Origin: Pseudothermotoga sp.
GTDB taxonomy: Bacteria > Thermotogota > Thermotogae > Thermotogales > DSM-5069
NCBI GenBank assembly: GCA_003510135.1
Contig: DOKY01000002.1
Location: 142,486-206,485, forward strand
DNA length: 64,000 nucleotides
Direction: 5' to 3'
Shown here: piece after piece, positions 16,548-25,393 of the stretch
Layout of the letters: each line of letters opens with the position of its first letter
Position numbering within the stretch: the stretch's first letter is position 1
Made by a program: the position numbers and the translations under genes
Notes under the pieces: generated by a model
Told to the model about the DNA's origin: nothing
What the model saw: only the letters and a program-made list of their open reading frames with translations
Database searches by the model: none

Positions 16548-18065
16548 TCAATCCATGCACAGTACGCCCTTACCCGTGTTCTTAGCCTTGTAAAGCCGCT
16601 GGTCTGCAACGTTTATCAGCGTTGCAAGATCATTCCCATCGGTTGGAAATTCCGAGAAACCCATCGAAGCACTCAGGTTCAAAGTCAGATCTCCAAGGCG
16701 CAGAGGTTCCTTCAAGACTTCCTGGAGCCTTTGAGCTATTTTTAGGCCGATCTTTCTATCGGCGTTGGGAACGATCAAAAGCATTTCGTCGCCACCGAAA
16801 CGCACCAGAATGGAGTCTTTTCTGGCATTGTTGCTGAGCCTTTGTGCGAACTCTTTCAGCACCTCGTCACCCACGTTGTGCCCGTATCTATCGTTTATTT
16901 CTTTGAAACCGTCGACATCAAGCATGATCACGCAGAATCTTTCGCCGAGCACACGAGTATCTCTCAAGAGTACGTCAAGAACGTTCCTGTTGGCCAAACC
17001 TGTGAGAGGATCGGTCTCTGCCTTGGATTTCCAGAACTCGATCTGTTCCACTCGCTGTGTTATCTCCACCAGAACAAAAACAGTTTCCACGAGGTTTCCT
17101 TTTGTGAAGAGTGGCATGGCATGTACATCGAACCACTTCTTCTCGTGACCAACCTCAATTTCTAATGCATTCACCGAGCTTTGCCTGGTTCTGCTCATCT
17201 CGTCCGACAGTTCTTCGATCGTTCGCAAAAGCTTTGATTCCAGCCCGGACGAGCCTTCTTTCTGAACGAACGTCTGCTTGAAAGGTTCGTTCATGAAGAT
17301 GTTTTGAGAATTTCTGAAGACCACCACAGGCTGCGGGATCGAGTTGAGAAGAGTTCTCAGTCTCTCTTCTTCCTGTTCATGTAGTCTCAAAAGTTCTTCC
17401 TTCTCCCTGTACTGGCGATTCAACAAAACCAGTAGATACACAAGAATTGCCGAATACACCATCAGCATAACGACCGCCACGAGTTGAAACTCCGTTGCGA
17501 TCGCTTTCGATTCTGTCAACAGTGTTTTGCTGTACAGACCGGTTCCGATGATCCAGCCCCAGGGTTCGAATATTCGAATCACCGTGAACTTCTTTTCAAC
17601 CTTTTCTTCTCCATAGAGGTACCAATCGTACTCGACAAACTTCTTGCCTTCCTTTGCACCCTGAACAATCGTTCGCACTGCGCTGGTGAAAACCGCATCG
17701 TCAGACGTGAAAGCGTTCTGTCCTTCCAGATCTGAACGGTATGGATGAACCAGGAGCACTCCGTCCATATTCAGCACGAAGAAATAATCCTTCCCCTCAG
17801 GACCGTAGAAAATGTTCCTCAGATGCCTCATGGCGTTCTGCTTTGCGGTCCGTTCATCTTCCAGACCCTGCAAGTAATTAGAATAGTGAATGTTCACTAA
17901 GTAAATCGCCAAATCGAGCTGATGGCTGAGGCTGTTAATATAATAGTCCAAGAGCGTTCTCTGCAACTTTGGTTGCATGAAGATGCTCCAGTATAATATC
18001 AGCGTGAGAAAGGCCATGAAAACAATCAGCAAAATGTGAAGAACGCCGGAGATTTTGAATCTCAT
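16548..18065 (-). CDS. Membrane-bound diguanylate cyclase with Cache sensor, PAS and GGDEF domains
   Basis: This protein is about 505 residues. An N-terminal membrane helix (~5-30) is followed by an extracytoplasmic single-Cache sensor with GKDYFFVLNMDGVLLVHP, a second helix (~200-220), a PAS-like segment and a C-terminal GGDEF domain. The active-site loop reads RFGGDEM rather than GGDEF. The allosteric I-site position reads RKDS instead of RxxD, so product inhibition may be lost. The family makes cyclic di-GMP. The frame also opens at ATG 18074, and I prefer ATG 18065 on weak evidence. It is divergent from the BadF kinase gene. Confidence 0.88.
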   Translation of the reverse strand: MRFKISGVLHILLIVFMAFLTLILYWSIFMQPKLQRTLLDYYINSLSHQLDLAIYLVNIHYSNYLQGLEDERTAKQNAMRHLRNIFYGPEGKDYFFVLNMDGVLLVHPYRSDLEGQNAFTSDDAVFTSAVRTIVQGAKEGKKFVEYDWYLYGEEKVEKKFTVIRIFEPWGWIIGTGLYSKTLLTESKAIATEFQLVAVVMLMVYSAILVYLLVLLNRQYREKEELLRLHEQEEERLRTLLNSIPQPVVVFRNSQNIFMNEPFKQTFVQKEGSSGLESKLLRTIEELSDEMSRTRQSSVNALEIEVGHEKKWFDVHAMPLFTKGNLVETVFVLVEITQRVEQIEFWKSKAETDPLTGLANRNVLDVLLRDTRVLGERFCVIMLDVDGFKEINDRYGHNVGDEVLKEFAQRLSNNARKDSILVRFGGDEMLLIVPNADRKIGLKIAQRLQEVLKEPLRLGDLTLNLSASMGFSEFPTDGNDLATLINVADQRLYKAKNTGKGVLCMD

Positions 18066-18131
18066 TCCGATCATTCCCGAAAGAAGTTTCTCTAAGTCAT
18101 ACTATTATGCCACACGTCTGGGGTGATCTGA

Positions 18132-19094
18132 ATGCACTTTCTCGGTGTGGACGTCGGTGGAACCAAAACGCACGTTCTGATCGCCGATGAACTCGGTAAC
18201 GTGATCGTCTTCGAAGAAGGGCCTGGAGCGAACTATCAGGGTATCGGTGTCGAGAAGGCATACGATACGCTGAGACAGGTAATTGAAAGGGCCTTAAAAA
18301 GTGCCTCTCTGAACCTTAATGAACTGGATGCGGCTTTCTTTGGTGTTGCTGGTGCCGACTTCGAGTATGAAAACAGGATAGTTCGATCCATGCTGGACCG
18401 GCTGGGACTGAAGAGATACGCTTTTGACAACGACGGTAGAATCGCCCTCAGATCTGGCACCTTAGATGATATCGGCATCATGATAAGTTGTGGTACCGGT
18501 GGTATCAACTATGCGTGCGATGGCAAAAGAATCGAAAGGATTGGCGGTTTTTCCTCCTTCTTTGGCGAGCGTCTCGGTTCTTACATCGTCGCCAAGAAAG
18601 TGGCTTCCGCGATCGTGAGGGCGAAGGATGGCAGGTCCGAAAACACCCTGATGGTTGAAATGTTCGAATCACAGATCGGCTCAAAGATTGAAGATATCAT
18701 GCATTATGAATACGAAGGTGACTACGAAAGAATGAGAGAATACGCCGTTCTGTTGATAAGGACACTCTTCTCTGCTGTCCATCGGCACGACTTCGTTGCC
18801 ATGAAAATAATGTGTGAGATCGTTGACGAAACTGTTCGCATCGTTGAGGCGTTCAGGAAAAGGTTGAACTTCACACCTCCCATAAAGTTGGTGCTCGAAG
18901 GCAGCTTCTTCAAGAACGCGGATCCCGTGATTTTTGAGATGATCCTCAGCGCACTCGGAAGAGATTATCGTTTGATCGTTCCAAAACACCCACCCGTCGT
19001 TGGAGCGGTGCTCCTGGCGGCAGAATTGATCGGTTACAAGTTCAGCGAGCGCTCCGTTGAAAAGCTGATGGGTTTCTGGGGGGATAGGGTATGA
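18132..19094 (+). CDS. BadF/BadG-type sugar kinase (N-acetylglucosamine kinase-like)
   Basis: This 320-residue member of the actin-like ATPase fold has phosphate-1 loop GVDVGGTKTHVL, phosphate-2 SCGTGGINYACDG and the adenosine motif LVLEGSFFKN. This subgroup resembles N-acetylglucosamine and other amino-sugar or sugar kinases, not the dehydratase activators, because the cluster Cys are absent. It overlaps the GH4 glycosidase by four bases. The pair suggests phosphorylation of a saccharide followed by hydrolysis of the phospho-sugar. Substrate not assigned. Confidence 0.8.
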   Translation: MHFLGVDVGGTKTHVLIADELGNVIVFEEGPGANYQGIGVEKAYDTLRQVIERALKSASLNLNELDAAFFGVAGADFEYENRIVRSMLDRLGLKRYAFDNDGRIALRSGTLDDIGIMISCGTGGINYACDGKRIERIGGFSSFFGERLGSYIVAKKVASAIVRAKDGRSENTLMVEMFESQIGSKIEDIMHYEYEGDYERMREYAVLLIRTLFSAVHRHDFVAMKIMCEIVDETVRIVEAFRKRLNFTPPIKLVLEGSFFKNADPVIFEMILSALGRDYRLIVPKHPPVVGAVLLAAELIGYKFSERSVEKLMGFWGDRV

Positions 19095-20326
19095 AGATCG
19101 CGATCATAGGTGCTGGTAGCAGCTACACGCCCGAATTGATTTCTGGTTTGCTGGATGTCTCTTCTCAAATCGATCTTCAGGAAGTCTGGATGCACGATAT
19201 CAATGAGAGAAAGCTTCGGATTATGTACGGTTTCTGTCAGAGATTGGTGAAGGGCCGTTTCAAACTGTTCGAAACGAAAGACTTCGTGGAAGCGGTGAGG
19301 GAATCGAACTACGTGGTTTTTCAGTTCAGGCCGGGTGGCTTGAAGGCGCGGAAACTGGACGAGGAGATACCGATCAAGTACGGATTGATCGGTCAGGAAA
19401 CGACGGGTGTTGGTGGGTTTGCGGCCGCACTGAGGGCTTTTCCAATTTTGGAGAGATACCTCGATTCGGTGGCGAGGCACAGCGAAGCGATCGTGATCAA
19501 CTTTACGAACCCTTCTGGTCATGTGACAGAATTCGTCCTGAACTATCTCGGCTTCGAGCGGTTCATCGGGCTGTGCAACGTACCGATCAACTTTCTCAAC
19601 CATCTCGCAAAACTTCTTTCCTGCAGGATAGAGGACTTGTTTGTCAAGTACTATGGCCTGAACCACCTGAGTTTTGTCGAGAAGGTGTGGCTGAACAACG
19701 AAGATGTTACGGAAAGAGTTTTTCAAACGATTTCTCAGCACGAGGATTCTGAATTTCCCGGCTGGTTGATCGCTTCCTTGAAGCTTCTGATGAACCCGTA
19801 CCTTCGCTACTACGTCTCGACACAGTACATGTTTAAAAAGATCTGCGAAGAAGGCACGCGTGCAGAGAAGGTTATCCAAATCGAGGATCAGCTATTCAAA
19901 AAATATGAGACGGAAAATGAGATACCCCAAGAACTCTCACAGAGGGGTGGAAGCCTCTATTCGACCGCCGCGGCCAGGTTGATAAAAGATCTAACGCTCT
20001 CGAACAACTCCGTGCACATCGTCAACACGAGGAACCATGGTGCGATCGATAATTTGCCTGGAGATTATGTTCTGGAACTGGCGTGTCTGACAAAAGCGGG
20101 CAAAGTTTTGCCCATCACTGTGAACGGTGCAGACCCATTCGCTGTCGGATTGATTCACACCATCAAAATGTACGAAAGGCTCACCATCGAAGCTTATTTG
20201 AGAAAGTCCAAAGCTACGGCGATCAAGGCGTTGCTTTTGCACCCTCTCGGTCCCAGATCGCACAACGTGAGAGAACTTCTGGAAGAAATATGCCAAGCGA
20301 ACAGAGAGTACTTCGAGCTTCTATGA
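19091..20326 (+). CDS. Glycoside hydrolase family 4 (6-phospho-glycosidase)
   Basis: This 411-residue protein starts with a Rossmann NAD site (IGAGSSYTPEL). The GH4 signatures are seen: NFTNPSGHVTEFV, GLCNVPINFLNHLA with the metal-binding Cys, and KYYGLNHLSFVEKV with the metal-binding His. GH4 enzymes use NAD and a divalent metal with an elimination-type mechanism, usually on 6-phospho-alpha- or beta-glucosides. The CNVP motif points to the 6-phospho-beta-glucosidase branch. It is coupled to the BadF kinase just upstream. A lone GH4 plus kinase without a PTS would need the kinase to make the phospho-sugar. Confidence 0.88.
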   Translation: MKIAIIGAGSSYTPELISGLLDVSSQIDLQEVWMHDINERKLRIMYGFCQRLVKGRFKLFETKDFVEAVRESNYVVFQFRPGGLKARKLDEEIPIKYGLIGQETTGVGGFAAALRAFPILERYLDSVARHSEAIVINFTNPSGHVTEFVLNYLGFERFIGLCNVPINFLNHLAKLLSCRIEDLFVKYYGLNHLSFVEKVWLNNEDVTERVFQTISQHEDSEFPGWLIASLKLLMNPYLRYYVSTQYMFKKICEEGTRAEKVIQIEDQLFKKYETENEIPQELSQRGGSLYSTAAARLIKDLTLSNNSVHIVNTRNHGAIDNLPGDYVLELACLTKAGKVLPITVNGADPFAVGLIHTIKMYERLTIEAYLRKSKATAIKALLLHPLGPRSHNVRELLEEICQANREYFELL

Positions 20327-20341
20327 AAAGGAGTGTTTGAT

Positions 20342-20875
20342 TTGCTCCAGATCACTGGAGGCTTTTTGAAAGGCAGGAAAGTGCAACCTGTGCCGGATCC
20401 AAGAACGCGCTACACGAGTTCTATGGTGCGGCAGGCGCTTTTCAGCATGATAGATGTAACTGATAAGAGTTTTCTGGAACTGTTCTGTGGCAGCGCGGTG
20501 GTCTCGCTTGAAGCGATCAGCAGAGGTGCAAAGAAGGCCGTCGCGGTGGACGTTTCGAAACTCGCGGTCAAAGTTGCGAGACAGAACGCAGAGAAACTCG
20601 GTGTAAAGCTGACCGTTTTGTGCACAGACTATCGAAGGTTTCTACAGAAGTACTCGGAAAATTTCGACGTGGTTTTCCTGGATCCTCCGTACGAACTTGG
20701 TTTAGTCAGCGAGGCACTGAAACTGCTTGAAGAAAAGAAAGTGGGTGAAACGATCGTCGTGGAGAAATCCAGGAGAGAGAAGGTCATCGTTCCTGAAGGA
20801 CTCGAAGTTTTGAAGCAAAAAAGTTACGGTGACAGTGAGCTCATCATTCTGAGACGCTCACCTGTTTCGGCCTGA
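20342..20875 (+). CDS. rsmD: 16S rRNA (guanine966-N2)-methyltransferase RsmD
   Basis: This ~177-residue methyltransferase has the N-terminal ITGGFLKGRKVQ, the SSMVRQALFSMI loop, SAM motif ELFCGSAVVSLEA and the catalytic VFLDPPYEL that marks N2-guanine and N6-adenine methylases. All are typical of RsmD. The frame opens at GTG 20333, but AAAGGAG fits TTG 20342 better. It follows the GH4 gene by 15 bases, and its 3' end overlaps the convergent pilin-like gene by 32 bases. Confidence 0.9.
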   Translation: MLQITGGFLKGRKVQPVPDPRTRYTSSMVRQALFSMIDVTDKSFLELFCGSAVVSLEAISRGAKKAVAVDVSKLAVKVARQNAEKLGVKLTVLCTDYRRFLQKYSENFDVVFLDPPYELGLVSEALKLLEEKKVGETIVVEKSRREKVIVPEGLEVLKQKSYGDSELIILRRSPVSA

Positions 20876-21350
20876 GGAAATACGGCAGCTCGCCCGGTTT
20901 GAGGTTCAACCTTACCCTCACGTCCGAGGGTGTTGCGTTCAGCATCTCGAAACAGAGTTCACCGATCTTCACGCCCCAGATCCCCGTTTCTTCATAAAAA
21001 CTGATGGGGCTTTTCGACCTGTAGACAACGTTGACGCCATCGTTCGCGTTCCTTTTGAGCACGTATTCTCCTTCCTCGATGTCTACTCTGTACCAGACCT
21101 TTTTATCCTGACCATCGACCTTTTCCCAAAAACTCATTGCGGAAGAGCTCACCTGTGCGATGCTAATCGACTTGAACCAAAAGTCGTACCTGAGAAAATC
21201 GATCGCCATCATCAGATCGATATCCTCTTCCAGGCGCTTCGTAATTTGAAAGAAATGCGTGATCACCGTGCTCAAACACATACCCGCGATGGCGATGAAA
21301 CACAGAGAAACGAACAGGTAGATGAGCAACTGGACTGTGATGGAACTCAC
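20844..21350 (-). CDS. Small single-pass membrane protein, pseudopilin-like, function unknown
   Basis: The protein is 168 residues from GTG 21350, which overlaps the asd stop in a GTGA arrangement. A hydrophobic helix lies at about residues 5-27 (VQLLIYLFVSLCFIAIAGMC), followed by a helical neck and a beta-rich tail. The layout (ITKRLEEDIDLMMAIDFLRYD after the helix) is like type II/IV pseudopilins such as GspJ/ComGF. I do not see the usual prepilin cleavage motif (Gly before Phe plus Glu at +5). It is the last gene of the methionine operon. I do not recognise it more closely. Confidence 0.6.
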   Translation of the reverse strand: MSSITVQLLIYLFVSLCFIAIAGMCLSTVITHFFQITKRLEEDIDLMMAIDFLRYDFWFKSISIAQVSSSAMSFWEKVDGQDKKVWYRVDIEEGEYVLKRNANDGVNVVYRSKSPISFYEETGIWGVKIGELCFEMLNATPSDVRVRLNLKPGELPYFLRPKQVSVSE

Positions 21351-22384
21351 ACGCCCCTGCCGTACAGAACTTCGTACAGTTCCGCGTTCAATACGGCACA
21401 TCCTGCAGCACCTCTGATGGTGTTGTGAACCAGCGCGACAAACCTCAAAGCACGCTCCGAGACCCTCGCCAGTCTCCCAACGCTCACCGTCATGCCACCA
21501 CCCAGATCTCTGTGGAGCCGTGGTTGTGGGGCGTCTTTATCCGGTAGGTACACGACAGGCCTGTCCGGAGCCGTGAAAAGCTTGTAGTCCTTCAGAGGTT
21601 TGAAGTTGTCTATGGCTCTTATTAGTTCGTCCAGATCCACTTTCTCACTCGTCTCGACGTAAGCACTGATCATGTGACCATCCTGAACGGGCACCCTGTT
21701 GCACTGAGCCACGACATCGAACGTTGCAAAATTGACACCATCTTCCGTCAATCTTCCGAGGATCTTTTTTGGTTCGCTGCACATTTTCTCTTCTTCATTC
21801 TTTATGTAAGGTATCACGTTGTCAAGTATATCGAGCGAGGGAATTCCAGGATAACCCGCTCCTGAGACAGCCTGCATGGTCACAGCGTTCACGAACTCGA
21901 TTCCAAAAAGGTCCATGATGGGTTTGAGTGCCATCACCAGGCCAATGGTGGAACAGTTTGGATTCGTGATCAATTTGCCCGGAGTTTTCTGACGTTCGGC
22001 GAGCTTAATATGATCCAGGTTGACCTCGGGCACCAGCAGTGGCACATCCTGGTCCATTCTGTGACTCGCCGCGTTCGAAAACACGATGTAACCTTGTTCT
22101 GCCAGACGCGTTTCTATGGGTCCAGCTACATCTGAAGGTAGCGCAGAGAAGATATAATCACACTCGAAGACTGAATCCATGCCAAGGATCTTCATGTCGC
22201 GCACATTTTCGGGAATTTCGCAGGGCAGATGCCAGTGAACCGCTTCCACGTATTTTTTTCCAACGGACGCTTCGGATGCGGCAAGTGCGACCACCTCGAA
22301 AAAGGGATGGTTTGACAGCAACTGTACGAAGCGCTGTCCCACCGTACCCGTTGCACCCAGGATCACGACTCTCTTTTTCTTCAT
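21347..22384 (-). CDS. asd: Aspartate-semialdehyde dehydrogenase
   Basis: This 345-residue enzyme reduces aspartyl phosphate to aspartate semialdehyde with NADPH. Seen are the Rossmann motif GATGTVGQRFVQLL near the N-terminus, the catalytic Cys in NPNCSTIGL, SGAGYPG, and the C-terminal LHRDLGGGMTVSVGRL. I chose ATG 22384 because GAGGGGTG lies about six bases upstream. The frame is open three codons further, to a GTG. In this operon its product is the direct acceptor of sulfur in homocysteine synthesis, besides feeding lysine and threonine. Confidence 0.95.
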   Translation of the reverse strand: MKKKRVVILGATGTVGQRFVQLLSNHPFFEVVALAASEASVGKKYVEAVHWHLPCEIPENVRDMKILGMDSVFECDYIFSALPSDVAGPIETRLAEQGYIVFSNAASHRMDQDVPLLVPEVNLDHIKLAERQKTPGKLITNPNCSTIGLVMALKPIMDLFGIEFVNAVTMQAVSGAGYPGIPSLDILDNVIPYIKNEEEKMCSEPKKILGRLTEDGVNFATFDVVAQCNRVPVQDGHMISAYVETSEKVDLDELIRAIDNFKPLKDYKLFTAPDRPVVYLPDKDAPQPRLHRDLGGGMTVSVGRLARVSERALRFVALVHNTIRGAAGCAVLNAELYEVLYGRGV

Positions 22385-22396
22385 CCTCCACACCCC

Positions 22397-23347
22397 TCAG
22401 GCTTGTCTTGAATACAAAAGTTGCAGCATCGCTTTGGTTGCCTTAGCCCTACCCATGGTGAAGACGTGAATTCCTGGAGCACCTGCTACGAGCAGATCTT
22501 CCGCGAGTTTCGCGGCGAACCTCACACCGATTATGAACTCTTCTTCGCTGCTGCGGGCCTGGTGCATCTGTGATACGAAGCTTGCCGGTATAGTCACGAA
22601 AAACTTTTTGGGAATCGAATAAATGCTTTTCAAATTCACGACAGGTTTCACGCCCGGTATTATGGGGACATGGATGCCGAAATTTCTGGCCATCTGGACA
22701 AATCTTCTGTAGATCTCCACATCGAACACCATCTGCGTCACAATGTAGTGGGCACCAGCCTCCACCTTCCGTTTCAGGTTCATCAAATCCTCTTCCATAT
22801 TGGGTGCCTCGAAGTGTTTCTCTGGATAACCCGCAACACCGATGCAGAAATCCGTTGGCTCGCTTCCCTCAGTGGGATAAAGGTAAACGCCTCTGTTCAG
22901 GTTTGCGATGTGCTGCACCAGTTCAACGGCGTGCTTGTAAGAGCTTCTATCTTGTTGCCCGCTCAACGGATTTTCGTACTCCCCCCTCACCACGAACACG
23001 TTACTTATGCCTATCAAATGCAAGTCTATCAGTAAATCCTCTATCTGGTACTTGTCCATGCCGTAACAGATCACGTGTGGCACGACATCTATTCCGTAGC
23101 GGTGCATCAAGGCGGCGGAGAGACCCACCGTGCCTGGTCGCTTCACCTTTGTCACTCTCACGATCTGTCCATCAGATTCGATGTAGGCCAGCTCAGGTGC
23201 GTGTCTGGTTACGTTGATGAAACTTATCGGGAACTCCATCAGTTGATCGATCGTTCTGAAGATTTCCTCGACGCTGTGGCCCCTGTTTGGTGGTAGTACC
23301 TCTATCGACAAAATCGGGCCTTCCTTCAACTTATCGATGAGTTTCAT
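22397..23347 (-). CDS. metF: 5,10-methylenetetrahydrofolate reductase
   Basis: This ~316-residue TIM-barrel flavoenzyme makes 5-methyltetrahydrofolate, the methyl donor for MetH. The region SIEVLPPNRG near the N-terminus holds the conserved Glu, and VVRGEYENP, GVAGYPEKHFEAP, YIVTQMVFD and IPIIPGVKPV follow the family pattern. Starts at GTG 23356, ATG 23353 and ATG 23347 are in frame, and GGACGGTGAT favours 23347. It overlaps or touches the UPF0280 gene upstream. Confidence 0.93.
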   Translation of the reverse strand: MKLIDKLKEGPILSIEVLPPNRGHSVEEIFRTIDQLMEFPISFINVTRHAPELAYIESDGQIVRVTKVKRPGTVGLSAALMHRYGIDVVPHVICYGMDKYQIEDLLIDLHLIGISNVFVVRGEYENPLSGQQDRSSYKHAVELVQHIANLNRGVYLYPTEGSEPTDFCIGVAGYPEKHFEAPNMEEDLMNLKRKVEAGAHYIVTQMVFDVEIYRRFVQMARNFGIHVPIIPGVKPVVNLKSIYSIPKKFFVTIPASFVSQMHQARSSEEEFIIGVRFAAKLAEDLLVAGAPGIHVFTMGRAKATKAMLQLLYSRQA

Positions 23348-24074
23348 CTTCATCACCGTCCAGCAGAACGATCTCGAACTGTCCTCTCACACCGAGCATA
23401 TCTTCGTAAATCACCACCACACCCAGCACGTCTTCATTGATCGCATAACTGAGCAAATTTTCAACGTCGTTCTTGTTCTTAACCATGTTGCAGTAAGCTG
23501 TGGCGAAAGCGTCGGCAATCGTTGCATTCCTGCAGATCACAGTAATGGCATCAGCAGTGCCGAAGCTTAAAGAGTGCCCAAACCTACCCGATGATGTGCA
23601 TACACCCCACGTTCCTTTCGGCAGCTTCAGCGCAATTCTGTTGGAAAGTGGAGATTCTCCCGCGTAGATGAGCGAATTGATCGGTCTCTCACACCTGATG
23701 AAGATATCTCCCCCGTTCTCGACAAGGACTTCGTTACATTCGAACTCTTTCAGCAGGAGTTCGCCAGCTTCGTCCGCGATGGCCCCGGCCACTGCGGCTG
23801 TGGGCCCGACGTTCGCGCGCTCCGCAGCCTGAGCCATTTTCAAAGCTATCTTCGGCCCTTCGAACAGCTGCACGGGCTCCAGCGAGGAGAAAAACTGCGG
23901 CGCAACCTTTGCCAGTTCGTACAGTTCACAGTAGAGTTTCTGAACCAGTTCGAGCACCATCTCTGGCATCGCAGAATCGAACCTGTCCACGCCAATCCAA
24001 AGGTCTGTTTCCCTGTACTGAACAGTGAAAGATTGAAACCTGCCTTCAGAACATTCCCTGTAAAACTTTTTCAT
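23331..24074 (-). CDS. UPF0280 family protein (ApbE-like fold), linked to homocysteine synthesis
   Basis: This 247-residue protein belongs to the UPF0280/COG2122 family. Typical are NVGPTAAVAGAIADEAGELLL, VENGGDIFIR and GVCTSSGRFGHSLSFGTADA, which resemble the flavin-transferase ApbE fold. The family is reported in methanogens to assist sulfur assimilation into homocysteine together with the DUF39 protein. The exact reaction is unsettled. Start ATG 24074 overlaps the stop of the DUF39-ferredoxin gene by four bases, which fits a joint role. Confidence 0.88.
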   Translation of the reverse strand: MKKFYRECSEGRFQSFTVQYRETDLWIGVDRFDSAMPEMVLELVQKLYCELYELAKVAPQFFSSLEPVQLFEGPKIALKMAQAAERANVGPTAAVAGAIADEAGELLLKEFECNEVLVENGGDIFIRCERPINSLIYAGESPLSNRIALKLPKGTWGVCTSSGRFGHSLSFGTADAITVICRNATIADAFATAYCNMVKNKNDVENLLSYAINEDVLGVVVIYEDMLGVRGQFEIVLLDGDEDETHR

Positions 24075-25393
24075 AGTGGTGGCAATCTCACCCCAACGGG
24101 GCACACGTCGCTGCACAGGCCACATTCTGTACACAGTTCTTTTTCGAAAGAGAGCTCATCGTTCACCAATTTCAGCGCGTCGTACGGGCACACGCTGACA
24201 CACATGCCGCAGTTCACACACGTCGGTGCTTCCATGTCGAATTTTTCGGCTTCTTTCACTTCTTCGAGCCCTTTCAGGCTGCGGTGTTCATCGAACAACT
24301 TCACAGGAACGGTGAGCGTGAATCGAGCTTCGACGATCCATCTTTTCAGAATCTGCGCAATCTCTCTCGCCATCGCAAGGCTCGAGATCGGAGAGGTCTT
24401 CACCTTCTTGCCCTCTATCTCAATCCAACCGGACCTCAGCTCCGCGTAGTTCGTCAATCTGATGACTGGTCTTCCGGCCTTACCGTAATCCCTGAGTTCT
24501 GTTGTTATTTCTTCGTTCGATCTGCTCACATAATAAGCGATCTCTTCGTTCAGCACAGGGATGGGCACACCTATCCCGATGAAGATCGTCACTCCGTAGT
24601 TTTTGAAGTAAGCCGCCCTGAGATATCTGGGGTTCATCTTCTTCGCATCACCAATGACTGCCAGCGTTCTCGCGGCAGAAATGGGTATACCGTGTTCGTT
24701 CAACCTTACATCGTTTCTAAACTGTGTACCGGGCCAGACGATGTAACCTTCCGTACCACAGAGGAATATCTTTGTCCCAAGACCGATCGTGAGCATCTGT
24801 GGATCTTTCAGCAGAGGGCTGAGCTCGCCAGACGTGGAATAGGTCACGTTTCCGAAATGTGGGAGCAGCTTGCCCATGTAGGTGTAGATGGTTCTGTCAG
24901 AACTGTTCGTCGCTGCCGCATAATTCTGGTAGGCATTTCGGGGATTGAACATGAAGAAGTCGTTCAACATGTCTTTGTTTATGAAACCTTCGAACTGTCT
25001 TCGTGGATAACAATCGGTTCCCTTTCCCTCGGCCTTGAACCTCAAATTTTTCCCTTTGATTAAAAGTTCTATGATGTGCGCGCCTCCAAAACTCTTGTCG
25101 CGTTTTGACTCCTGTGTCGCACCAATGTAACCATCCACCGCTGCCAGCCCACCGTAGACTTCCACATCCTCGATCTCGACCTTCTCCATCCTCATCGGGG
25201 GCCTCGTGTGACCAAAGTTCACAAACGCACCACTTGAACACATCGGAGCAAAGGTGGCCGTCGTAACCACGTCAATCTTCTCGGCCACTCTTTTCACGCC
25301 CTCTTCCCTGGCTAGCTTCACGACTTCTTCTGCGGTGAGCACCACCGCCTCACCACTGAGAATCTTCTTGTTGATCTCCTCAACGCTCTTCAT
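24071..25393 (-). CDS. L-aspartate semialdehyde sulfurtransferase (DUF39) fused to a 2[4Fe-4S] ferredoxin
   Basis: This 440-residue protein combines a DUF39/HcyBio domain (~1-370) with a C-terminal ferredoxin (~390-440) carrying CVNCGMCVSVCP and CTECGLCSDVCP. In methanogens DUF39 proteins convert aspartate semialdehyde and sulfide to homocysteine. Two Cys likely to match the essential pair are Cys52 (PMCSSGAF) and Cys128 (TDCYPRRQF). In archaea the ferredoxin module is often a separate protein, but here it is fused. ATG overlaps the aspartokinase stop, and the gene sits between the enzymes that make its substrate and those that use its product. Confidence 0.92.
   Translation of the reverse strand: MKSVEEINKKILSGEAVVLTAEEVVKLAREEGVKRVAEKIDVVTTATFAPMCSSGAFVNFGHTRPPMRMEKVEIEDVEVYGGLAAVDGYIGATQESKRDKSFGGAHIIELLIKGKNLRFKAEGKGTDCYPRRQFEGFINKDMLNDFFMFNPRNAYQNYAAATNSSDRTIYTYMGKLLPHFGNVTYSTSGELSPLLKDPQMLTIGLGTKIFLCGTEGYIVWPGTQFRNDVRLNEHGIPISAARTLAVIGDAKKMNPRYLRAAYFKNYGVTIFIGIGVPIPVLNEEIAYYVSRSNEEITTELRDYGKAGRPVIRLTNYAELRSGWIEIEGKKVKTSPISSLAMAREIAQILKRWIVEARFTLTVPVKLFDEHRSLKGLEEVKEAEKFDMEAPTCVNCGMCVSVCPYDALKLVNDELSFEKELCTECGLCSDVCPVGVRLPPL

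Noticed and set aside
16370..16609. Minus frame across the tRNA-Leu(GAG) gene
   Set aside because: It is translated tRNA sequence and terminator, not protein.
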